A DNA stretch of 64,000 nt from Burkholderia sp. 8Y (GTDB lineage Bacteria; Pseudomonadota; Gammaproteobacteria; Burkholderiales; Burkholderiaceae). The translations under genes and the position numbers were made by a program. The stretch is from the NCBI RefSeq assembly GCF_902506145.1, contig NZ_LR733520.1, forward strand, positions 964,640 to 1,028,639, in the 5' to 3' direction. Below are positions 56,928-64,000 of this stretch, piece after piece (the first letter of the stretch is position 1; every line of letters begins with the position of its first letter). Below the pieces are notes generated by a model. The model did no database searches. It saw only the letters and a list, made by a program, of their open reading frames with translations, and was not told the origin of the DNA.

Positions 56928-57437
56928 CTACAGCTTCACGCCGCCGGATTCCGGGGCGTCGACGCCGCCGGGCGGAATCGCGCCGGTGCCGGTGACGTCG
57001 TTGCTCGTCGCGGCGCTGGACCAGTAGGGCTCGCGGCCGTAGTGCTGATGCACCGTCGTCGCCCAGACGCGATCGGCCATCGACGGCCACGCGTCCTTAT
57101 CGAATCCCGGCGAATTGCGCACCTGATCGGCCGTCGCGGCGAGGCGAAAGCACCGGTTGTCCGTGTCGAGCGTGAGCGCGCTCCACGGCACGGCCAACAG
57201 CTTGTCGCCGATGCCGAGAAAACCGCCGCTCGACAGCACCGCGTACGCCACGCGTCCGCTGGTCACATCCAGCATGATTTCCTTGAGCGAGCCGACGTCA
57301 TGTCCGTCGCTGCTCAACACCGAATTGCCGTCCAGCGTGCTTGCCGCCATGACGTCCGGGCCCGGGCCCGCGGCCGTCGCCGCACCCTTGCCGATAATCG
57401 TTGCGCCACCGGAAGATGACTCCATCGGTCGGTTCAT
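56928..57437 (-). CDS. PRC-barrel domain protein
   Basis: The start at 57437 (MNRPMESSSGGATIIG), right after AAGGAGCAGATC, gives 169 residues. The PRC-barrel core (about residues 30-110) has LDGNSVLSSDGHDVGSLKEI and VAYAVLSSGGFLGIGDKLLA, with VPWSALTLD following. Family members sit in photosynthetic reaction centres or RNA-processing proteins; Burkholderia versions are often stress or envelope proteins of unknown role. The C-terminus is flexible. Confidence 0.85.
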   Translation of the reverse strand: MNRPMESSSGGATIIGKGAATAAGPGPDVMAASTLDGNSVLSSDGHDVGSLKEIMLDVTSGRVAYAVLSSGGFLGIGDKLLAVPWSALTLDTDNRCFRLAATADQVRNSPGFDKDAWPSMADRVWATTVHQHYGREPYWSSAATSNDVTGTGAIPPGGVDAPESGGVKL

Positions 57438-57625
57438 GATCTGCTCCTTGATGGTGACAGGCGTCTGTCTGGCTGACGGTTTGATCGACTGCATGGCAGG
57501 CAGCGGACGAACGCCTGATTGACTGCGTCTGCTCTTGTCCGGGCTCTTCTGTGCGAGCAATTCGCGTACCCGTGACCGCGCCCGGTTCTGCTAAGCTGCC
57601 GGTTCGTTCATTCTCCACACGGCCC

Positions 57626-58318
57626 ATGATCGAATTCGAGGAACTGCTCGCCGTCGCTTACAAGAAGGAGCGCATGCAGAGCCGCCGCCTCGTGAGGAGC
57701 GCGGCGTTTTCCGAGCATGCCGCGTTGGTGAAGACGCTGGAGAAAGCGGCGGGCGCGCAGTCCTTGCGCGAATTGGTGGATGCTCGGCGCGCCGCCCATG
57801 CGAGAGCCGCCCATGCGCTGCGCGTGCGCAAGCTGGAACGCGCGAACCGGCCGGCGCAGCGACCGGCGTCAGAGCCGCGTCCCGACGATGACGACGCGTG
57901 GATCGGCTGGTTCGACGGCTCCGCGCTGCCGAATCCTGGCCGCATCGGCATAGGCGCGGTGCTGAAGCGTCCGCACGGCGGCTCGATCGAGATCAGCACG
58001 ACGGCCGGACACGGCGACAGCAGCATGGCCGAGTATCTCGCGCTGACGGCGCTGCTCGAGGCGGCGCAGCGCGAAGGCGCCGCCAAGCTTGCGATTTATG
58101 GCGACAGCCGCGTCGTCATCGACGACGTTCTCACTAGCGAAGGCACAGGGGTCCGCTCGCTCGCGGGCCATGCGGCGCGCGTGCGCGCGCTCATCGCGCA
58201 AATCGGCGATGTCCGCCTGCAATGGATCCCGCGCGCCCGCAACGCTCACGCCGACCGGCTATCGCGGCAGGCGCTTACGGTCGCCGCTGCGCCGGACTGC
58301 GCGGTATCGGCGGCCTGA
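57626..58318 (+). CDS. RNase H-fold protein with N-terminal extension
   Basis: The 230-residue protein starts MIEFEELLAVAYKKERMQSR. An Arg/Ala-rich N-terminal part (about residues 1-90) precedes an RNase HI-like domain. The catalytic acidic positions are visible: D in WFDGSALPNPG, E in MAEYLALTALL, D in IYGDSRVVID and D in NAHADRLSRQ. It may degrade RNA in RNA-DNA hybrids or be a related RVT_3-type nuclease. It lies between the PRC-barrel and SDR genes, with no obvious pathway link. Confidence 0.82.
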   Translation: MIEFEELLAVAYKKERMQSRRLVRSAAFSEHAALVKTLEKAAGAQSLRELVDARRAAHARAAHALRVRKLERANRPAQRPASEPRPDDDDAWIGWFDGSALPNPGRIGIGAVLKRPHGGSIEISTTAGHGDSSMAEYLALTALLEAAQREGAAKLAIYGDSRVVIDDVLTSEGTGVRSLAGHAARVRALIAQIGDVRLQWIPRARNAHADRLSRQALTVAAAPDCAVSAA

Positions 58319-58321
58319 CGT

Positions 58322-59065
58322 TCAGCCCAGTTTGCGGACATCCGCGGTCGGCACGCCGCCGAAAGCATCGCTCAGCAGATAATCGACGAGCTTGCCCGCC
58401 GACTGCTCCGGCGTCGCGAGGTGGCCTTCGCGTTTGAGCGCGTCGAAACGCTCGCGCAGCGGGAAGCGGCCCAGCTCCGTACCGCGGATTTCGGCTTGCA
58501 TATCGGTATCGACGACGCCCGGCGCGACGCTGCAGATGCGCAAGCCGCCGTTGTCGTCGAGCGCGACGGCACGCGCGTGGTGATCGAGCGCGGCTTTCGT
58601 CGCGCAGTAGATGCTCCAGCCGGGGTACGCGTTGCGCGCCGCGCCGCTAGAAACATGGAGGACGCGCCGGTCTGCCGCATGCGCGCTCGCGGCGGCGAAA
58701 GCGGCGGCGAGCATCAGCGGCGCCGCCACGTTCACGCTGACTGCGCGGGCGACCGCACCGGCATCCTGATCCGCGAGCGGTCCGACCGGCGCGAGCATCC
58801 CCGCATTGTTGATGAGCAGCGCGCGCTCCGCGCCAGCCAGAAAACGGCCGAGCGCGCCGTCCGCGAGCCATGCGCCGAGAGCGGGCAAATCGGCGAGATC
58901 GAGTTCCACCTCGTGCAGCCGGCCGGGATACCGTGCCGCGAGCCCAACGTTGCGTTGGCGCGAGATCGCCAGAACGTCGGCGTCGCGCGACAGTAGCGTG
59001 TCGGTTAGCGCCGCGCCGAGGCCGCGCGTATGACCGGTGACGATGGCGAGAGTCTTGTGTGGCAT
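58322..59065 (-). CDS. Short-chain dehydrogenase/reductase
   Basis: The 247-residue SDR starts MPHKTLAIVTGHTRGLGAAL, with the NAD(P)-binding TGxxxGLG motif, the NNAG block (LLINNAGMLAPVG) and the catalytic Ser-Tyr-Lys set in HVSSGAARNAYPGWSIYCAT followed by K. The substrate is unknown. The lone-standing gene gives no pathway clue. An upstream in-frame extension to 59218 is rejected as it is basic and noncoding-like. Confidence 0.9.
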   Translation of the reverse strand: MPHKTLAIVTGHTRGLGAALTDTLLSRDADVLAISRQRNVGLAARYPGRLHEVELDLADLPALGAWLADGALGRFLAGAERALLINNAGMLAPVGPLADQDAGAVARAVSVNVAAPLMLAAAFAAASAHAADRRVLHVSSGAARNAYPGWSIYCATKAALDHHARAVALDDNGGLRICSVAPGVVDTDMQAEIRGTELGRFPLRERFDALKREGHLATPEQSAGKLVDYLLSDAFGGVPTADVRKLG

Positions 59066-59298
59066 GGAGATGTCCGGTGCGTGAAGGAGTCGATGCGCTC
59101 TGATTCTATCGGCCCGCGCCGCATGGCGTCTCTCGCATCCCAATAGCGCCGAAAAGCGGAAATGGGAAGGGGTAACACGCATCCGTTGGAAATGGGTCAC
59201 ACACGGGGTCGCGCACACGAACGGACCGCTTTTTTACCTGACAAGATGGGCCGCAAAATCGACAATCGTCAGCCGCGAATCGAATCTGGAGTTTTCCC

Positions 59299-60477
59299 AT
59301 GCGCATCCGTCCAACCGCACGCACCGTCGCGCCCTCCGCCGCCAAGGCCGCGCGCTTGAGGCCGCCCGCCGCCGCGCGGCCGAACCTGGCGGCGGCGCTC
59401 GCGGCGTGCATCGGATTCATCGGCGTGCCGGGCGCGGCGTGGGCGCAGAGCTCGGTCCAGCTTTACGGCGAGCTCGATGCCGGCCTCGCGTATGTCAGTA
59501 ACGTCGGCGGCCATGCGCAGTACCGGCTGACGACCGGCACCATCGACGGCAGCTACTGGGGACTGCAAGGCACCGAAGACCTGGGCGGTGGTGCGCGGGC
59601 GATTTTCCGGCTCGAACACGGCTATGCGGTGTCGACCGGGCAGGGCCTCAACGATCACCCGATGTACGTCGGCCTCGGCACCGACGCGCTCGGCACGATC
59701 ACCCTCGGCCGTCAGTACGATTCGATCCACGACTACTTCGCGCCGTTCACGCTGACGGGCGGCACGGGCGGCACGGCCTTCGCGCATGTGCTCGACAACG
59801 ACAACGCGAACAATTCGTTCCTCGCGGCGAACTCAGTCAAGTACACGAGCGCGACCTACGGCGGCTTCAGCTTCGGCGGCCTTTACGCGTTCTCGAACGC
59901 GGCGGGCGGGTTCGCCGACAACCGCGCGTACAGCGTCGGCGCGAACTACACGCTCGGCTCGTTCAGTGCGGGCGCGGCGTATCTGCACAACGACGGACGC
60001 GGCAACACGACCGGCGGCGCGTACGACGCGCTCGCGCTGCCCGGCAACGCGCCGGGCGCCGTCGTCGCGGCCAATGTGCAGCGGCAGAACACGTTCGGCG
60101 TCGCGATGAGCTACGGCATCGGCGATTTTCAGCTTGCCGGCGCGTTCTCCCGCTCGATCAATTCGGGCGTGAGCGATGCCGATACCGGCGATGCCCTGTC
60201 ATCGCTCGCGCTCAACAACTACGAGATCAACGGCATCTACAAGCTGACGCCCGCCATTTTGCTCGCCGGCATGTACGTCTACACGAACGGCGGCGGCGCG
60301 CACTGGCACGAAGGCGCGTTGCAGGTCGATTACCTGTTGGGCAAGCGCACGGATGTGTATATCGAGTCGATCTATCAGCGGGCGTCGTCCGACGCGCCGG
60401 CGGTCATCAATACGAACGACCCGTCGAGCGGCCGCAATCAGTTGATGTTCACGACGGGGATTCGTCACCGCTTCTGA
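59299..60477 (+). CDS. Gram-negative porin (Burkholderia OpcP-like)
   Basis: The 392-residue outer-membrane porin follows GGAG. It has a long signal peptide (residues ~1-49, ending AAWAQS) and then SSVQLYGELDAGLAYVSNVG, the usual opening strand of this family. Later strands include YWGLQGTEDLGGGARAIFRL and LGTITLGRQYDSIHDYF, and the protein ends in the outer-membrane C-terminal signature with a terminal phenylalanine (IRHRF). It forms a non-specific diffusion pore. No regulator is adjacent. Confidence 0.92.
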   Translation: MRIRPTARTVAPSAAKAARLRPPAAARPNLAAALAACIGFIGVPGAAWAQSSVQLYGELDAGLAYVSNVGGHAQYRLTTGTIDGSYWGLQGTEDLGGGARAIFRLEHGYAVSTGQGLNDHPMYVGLGTDALGTITLGRQYDSIHDYFAPFTLTGGTGGTAFAHVLDNDNANNSFLAANSVKYTSATYGGFSFGGLYAFSNAAGGFADNRAYSVGANYTLGSFSAGAAYLHNDGRGNTTGGAYDALALPGNAPGAVVAANVQRQNTFGVAMSYGIGDFQLAGAFSRSINSGVSDADTGDALSSLALNNYEINGIYKLTPAILLAGMYVYTNGGGAHWHEGALQVDYLLGKRTDVYIESIYQRASSDAPAVINTNDPSSGRNQLMFTTGIRHRF

Positions 60478-60523
60478 GTCTGCTAAGTTGGCAATATCTG
60501 CACGCTCGCCTGGAAGGTGTCCC

Positions 60524-61150
60524 ATGTCGATTCAGACGTTTTCGTTGTTCGTGCCGGCTTGCTTTGCCATCAACATGGCGTTCGGGCCGAACAATATGCT
60601 TTCGCTTTCGAACGGCGCGCGCCAGGGCGTGCGCGCGTCGGTGCTCGCGTCGTCTGGACGGCTCGCCGCGTTCGCCATCATGATCGCGATAGCGGGTCTC
60701 GGCCTCGGCGCGTTGCTGCTCGCCTCGCAGACGCTTTTCACGGCGCTCAAGCTGGTCGGCGCGGCTTATCTCGTGTGGATCGGAATCAAGCTGATTCGCT
60801 CGGGGCCGCAATCGGCCACGCGCGAGGAGGGCGCGGCGCCCGCGGGACTCGCGCGGCTGACGAAGCAGGAGTTTCTCGTCGCGGCCGGCAATCCGAAGGC
60901 GATTCTCGTCTTCACGGCTTTCTTTCCGCAATTCGTCGACCGCAGCGCCTATGCGACGAGCTTCGCGATGCTGGGCGCGATATTTCTGCTGCTGGAACTC
61001 GTCGCTATCGTCATTTACGCGGCGCTCGGCGCGCGAGTCGGGTCGCTTTCACGCGGCGCTCGCGGCTTCAAGTGGTTTAATCGCGTGAGTGGCGCGCTGA
61101 TGGTCGGCTTCGGCGTGATGCTCGCGTTGGTGCGGCGTCCGGCGGCCTGA
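60524..61150 (+). CDS. LysE-family amino acid exporter
   Basis: The 208-residue inner-membrane protein has the LysE/RhtB fold with six predicted helices, beginning MSIQTFSLFVPACFAINMAF and GPNNMLSLSNGARQGVRAS. AAYLVWIGIKLIRSG and GNPKAILVFTAFFPQFVD are family hallmarks. It exports amino acids or homoserine lactone-like compounds; the substrate is unknown. It follows the porin gene by 46 bases. Confidence 0.9.
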   Translation: MSIQTFSLFVPACFAINMAFGPNNMLSLSNGARQGVRASVLASSGRLAAFAIMIAIAGLGLGALLLASQTLFTALKLVGAAYLVWIGIKLIRSGPQSATREEGAAPAGLARLTKQEFLVAAGNPKAILVFTAFFPQFVDRSAYATSFAMLGAIFLLLELVAIVIYAALGARVGSLSRGARGFKWFNRVSGALMVGFGVMLALVRRPAA

Positions 61151-61423
61151 AACGCGGCTGTTCCGGGCAGAGCCGGTCTGCATGCGCGCGTTCTCGTCAT
61201 TCTGATTCCGACGGTCTTTTCTACTCGCGCCTGACGGGCTCACTAAAAAGCCGCGCGCCTTGATTCGGAATAAGTCGTTGCAGCTTATGCACGCTTCCTC
61301 GGGCAGCGATAAGCGATAATCACGTGCTTTTTGCACAGTCGCCGTCCTTTTAGGACGAGTTCGTTTCAATCTCCATGCGTTTTTGAAAGCGCGGTACCGC
61401 TTTTGTGGTTGAAGGATAGTCCC
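61151..61423. other. Noncoding gap upstream of the peptide transporter
   Basis: This 273-base gap has no convincing gene. A short GAAGGA-type ribosome binding site lies just before the next ATG. No firm promoter or terminator was identified. Confidence 0.3.
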
Positions 61424-62950
61424 ATGAATAATCAATCGCCCGCCGCGTCGCAGACGCGCGCGTTTGCGACCGTCTTCCTGATCGAAATGTGGGAGCGTTT
61501 CGGTTATTACGGTATGGCCGCGCTGCTCGTGCTGTTCATGATCGATAAAGTCGGCTTTCCCGACGATTACGCCAATCTCACATGGGGCGCGTTTTCCGCG
61601 CTCGTGTTCTCGGCGCCTTCGATTGGCGGCTGGATCGGCGACAAAGTGCTCGGTGCGCGCCGCACGATGACTTTCGGCGCAATCGTGTTGTCGCTTGGTT
61701 ACTTCATGCTCGCGCTTCCGTACGACGCGCTCGGCTTCATGTATGCGTCGCTCGGCGTGATCGTGGTGGGCAACGGGCTTTTCAAGTCGAACGCGGCAAA
61801 TCTCGTGCGGCGCATTTACGAAGGCGACGACGCGCGCATCGACAGCGCATTCACGATTTATTACATGGCGGTGAACATCGGGTCGACTTTTTCGATGCTC
61901 GCGACGCCGTGGATCAAAGACCACTGGGGCTGGCATGCGGCGTTCGCGGTGTGTTGCGGCGGCATGGTGCTAGGCATCGTCAATTTCGCGCTGATGCGCC
62001 GCACGCTCGCGCATGTGGGCTCCGCACCGGACGATCAGCCGATCCGTTGGGGCCGCTTCCTCGCCGTGGTGGCCGGCGGCATCGCGCTCGCGGCGGCGAC
62101 GGTTTTTATCCTTCAGCATCAGGCGGTGGCGAGAGCCTGCGTCTGGGCCGCCGCGCTCGGCATTCTCGCGATCTTCGGCTACATGCTCGTCCGATGCGAT
62201 CGCAGTGAGCGCGCCGGCCTGCTCGCCGCGCTGATCCTGACGCTGCAGGTGATCCTCTTCTTCGTGTTCTATCAGCAGATGTCGACGTCGCTCACGCTGT
62301 TCGCGCTGCGCAATGTCGATCCCGCATTTTCCATTGCCGGCGCGCAACTTTTCACATGGAGCGCGGCGCAGTTTCAGGCGCTCAATCCGATCTGGATCAT
62401 GATCTTGAGTCCGCTGCTCGCCGTCGCGTATGCGGGCCTCGCGCGGCGCGGCCGCGACGTGTCGGTGGCGGCAAAGTACGCGCTCGGCTTCGTGGTCGTC
62501 GCGGTGGGCTTCTTCGTGTTCGGCGTGAGCGGACGCTACGCGGTGGAGGGCCGTGTGTCGTCGTGGTTCATGGTGGCGGGATACGGCCTGTATTCGCTCG
62601 GTGAACTGCTGGTTTCCGGACTCGGGCTCGCGATGATCGCGCGCTACGTACCAGCGCGCATGAGCGGCTTCATGATGGGCGCGTACTTCGTTGCGACGGG
62701 CGTTTCGCAATATCTCGGCACTGTCGTGGCGAACTTCGCGCGGGTGCCGCCCGGCCATCTCGATCCGATGCAGTCGTTGCCGCTGTACACGCATCTTTTC
62801 GTATCGCTCGGCTGGCTCGCGACGGGCGGGGCGGTGATCGCACTCGTGCTGTTGCCGCTGCTCGGCAGGCTGTCGCGGGCGCATCATCGGGCGGCACGGG
62901 CAGGCACCAGCGCCGATGCCGCGCAGATGCAGCCGGTTTCGGCATCGTGA
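61424..62950 (+). CDS. POT-family proton-dependent peptide transporter
   Basis: The 508-residue protein has 14 predicted membrane helices and the POT/PTR hallmark ExxERFGYYG (EMWERFGYYGMAALLVLFMI, about residue 21). FGAIVLSLGYFMLALP and NGLFKSNAANLVRRIY are other family blocks. It imports di- and tripeptides with protons. The start at 61424 follows GAAGGA. It is transcribed toward the tRNA-fMet gene. Confidence 0.93.
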   Translation: MNNQSPAASQTRAFATVFLIEMWERFGYYGMAALLVLFMIDKVGFPDDYANLTWGAFSALVFSAPSIGGWIGDKVLGARRTMTFGAIVLSLGYFMLALPYDALGFMYASLGVIVVGNGLFKSNAANLVRRIYEGDDARIDSAFTIYYMAVNIGSTFSMLATPWIKDHWGWHAAFAVCCGGMVLGIVNFALMRRTLAHVGSAPDDQPIRWGRFLAVVAGGIALAAATVFILQHQAVARACVWAAALGILAIFGYMLVRCDRSERAGLLAALILTLQVILFFVFYQQMSTSLTLFALRNVDPAFSIAGAQLFTWSAAQFQALNPIWIMILSPLLAVAYAGLARRGRDVSVAAKYALGFVVVAVGFFVFGVSGRYAVEGRVSSWFMVAGYGLYSLGELLVSGLGLAMIARYVPARMSGFMMGAYFVATGVSQYLGTVVANFARVPPGHLDPMQSLPLYTHLFVSLGWLATGGAVIALVLLPLLGRLSRAHHRAARAGTSADAAQMQPVSAS

Positions 62951-62970
62951 CATTGTGATCGAAAGAGTGT

Positions 62971-63000
62971 TTGACTACGTAGAGCAGTCCGGTCTATAAT
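62971..63000 (+). promoter_or_regulatory. Strong promoter of tRNA-fMet
   Basis: TTGACT (62971-62976) and TATAAT (62995-63000) with an 18-base spacer form a near-consensus sigma-70 promoter, 13 bases before the mature tRNA end. Confidence 0.9.
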
Positions 63001-63013
63001 CTTTTTCTTCAGA

Positions 63014-63293
<280 letters not shown>

Positions 63294-63531
63294 GTTGTCG
63301 TCTGTTATAACGTGAGAAGCGCGTCTAGCTCACGCTTAGTGAAGCCGCTCGATCAGCCCAGTCGGCTCGGCTCGGCGTGAGCGCCTTGAACGCAACGAAC
63401 CTTCATCCGTCAGCCCGCCTTCCCGAGTCGAAGCCGTTCGTCTTTGATCGCGAATACTTGTCCATTGCTCGCGCGCGTCGTCTCCGCAAAAGCATCGACA
63501 GTTACGTCAACAGCCCACTCCCCAAACACGA

Positions 63532-63565
63532 AAAGCCTGCATGAGCACCAACTCATGCAGGCTTT
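63532..63565. terminator. Bidirectional hairpin downstream of rpsU
   Basis: AAAGCCTGCATGAG and CTCATGCAGGCTTT form a 14-bp perfect stem with a six-base loop. Each side is followed by a short T-rich or C/T stretch, so it may stop transcription from both directions, including rpsU, which ends 188 bases away. Confidence 0.65.
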
Positions 63566-63752
63566 CTGCGAATCCCTCAATCATCGTCCGATGGGGCGCA
63601 CGCGCTAGACGTGCTATCCGCGAGCTTTCGCGCTTGGCGCATCGAGCGCCGATTCAGCGAAACCGCGACCCGCTTGAACTCAGATTGCCGACCGCCACGC
63701 AATGCCGAACGACGAGGGCATCAAACCCTACGCCGATAGCTTCTTGCGTCGA

Positions 63753-63965
63753 TCAATAGAATTTCTTCGGCAATTGCGCGCGGCGGATCTGCTTGCGAAG
63801 ACGGGCGACAGCAGCAGCTTTCTTGCGCTTGCGCTCGGTCGTCGGCTTTTCGTAGGCCATGCGCGACTTCAGTTCTTGAATCAGGCCCGTGCGTTCGACG
63901 GTACGGCGAAAACGTCGCATGGCGACGTCGAAAGGCTCATTCTCTTTCAACAGTACTTTAGTCAT
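63753..63965 (-). CDS. rpsU: 30S ribosomal protein S21
   Basis: The 70-residue basic protein is S21: [20 protein letters not shown] at the start and a lysine/arginine-rich tail ([20 protein letters not shown]). It binds the small subunit near the 16S 3' end and helps initiation. Burkholderia often carry several rpsU copies. It may be read by a promoter just outside the window. Confidence 0.95.
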   Translation of the reverse strand: MTKVLLKENEPFDVAMRRFRRTVERTGLIQELKSRMAYEKPTTERKRKKAAAVARLRKQIRRAQLPKKFY

Positions 63966-64000
63966 TGAAATCTCGGTTGATCTGGCCCTGCCAGAATTTG

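Overview
The window is high-GC, tightly packed bacterial DNA. Its gene content and order fit a Burkholderiaceae genome of the Paraburkholderia/Caballeronia/Burkholderia group. The main support is the order gltA-sdhE, leuCDB-asd-fimV-truA-trpF-trpB-(orphan DNA methyltransferase)-trpA-accD-folC-SPOR-cvpA-purF, together with DUF2968, DUF3597, a Burkholderia-type porin and a Wzc/BceF-type tyrosine autokinase. The genus assignment is inference; no 16S rRNA is present.

Layout. 1-4374: the 3' part of treY, a CNNM/CorC-type membrane protein and a histidine kinase with a degraded ATP-binding domain. 4833-19064: a plus-strand exopolysaccharide locus with one GT2 and three GT4 glycosyltransferases, a Wzx-type flippase, a secreted GH-A-clan glycoside hydrolase, a tyrosine autokinase and a polymerase/ligase-like membrane protein. 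It also carries an unexpected N,N-dimethylformamidase-like protein. No outer-membrane exporter, low-molecular-weight tyrosine phosphatase or initiating sugar transferase is present here. 19146-20294: an FKBP prolyl isomerase and an AraC regulator. 20332-39783: a long minus-strand run of central metabolism (purF, cvpA, a SPOR protein, folC, accD, trpA, the methyltransferase, trpB, trpF, truA, fimV, asd, leuB, leuD, leuC, gltA, sdhE), interrupted by a vapBC toxin-antitoxin pair between leuC and gltA.

At about 39,970 the last ~57 codons of sdhB are joined to the first ~150 codons of tonB, and everything that should lie between is missing. Genes left of the joint look like the gltA/leu/trp/purF block; genes right of it (tonB', bfd, murI, bfr, class I fumarase, a yqhA remnant, an EamA transporter, acs, a DUF4212/SSS symporter pair) look like an iron/acetate block from another place. 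This is either a real rearrangement or an assembly chimera and is the most important thing to check.

50427-63090: a tRNA-Ser(GGA) followed by a less typical segment holding a frame-disrupted toxin-like gene and a candidate immunity gene. After it come small stress/envelope proteins (DUF3597, DUF4148-like, DUF2968, PRC-barrel), an RNase H-like protein, an SDR, a porin, a LysE exporter and a POT peptide transporter, ending with an initiator tRNA-fMet. The window ends with rpsU.

Functional links: trpF/trpB/trpA, leuCDB and asd give Trp, Leu and aspartate-family amino acids. accD, folC and purF serve fatty acid, folate and purine synthesis. acs with the symporter suggests acetate or short-acid uptake and activation. 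bfd with its Fur box, bfr and tonB' form an iron-handling set.
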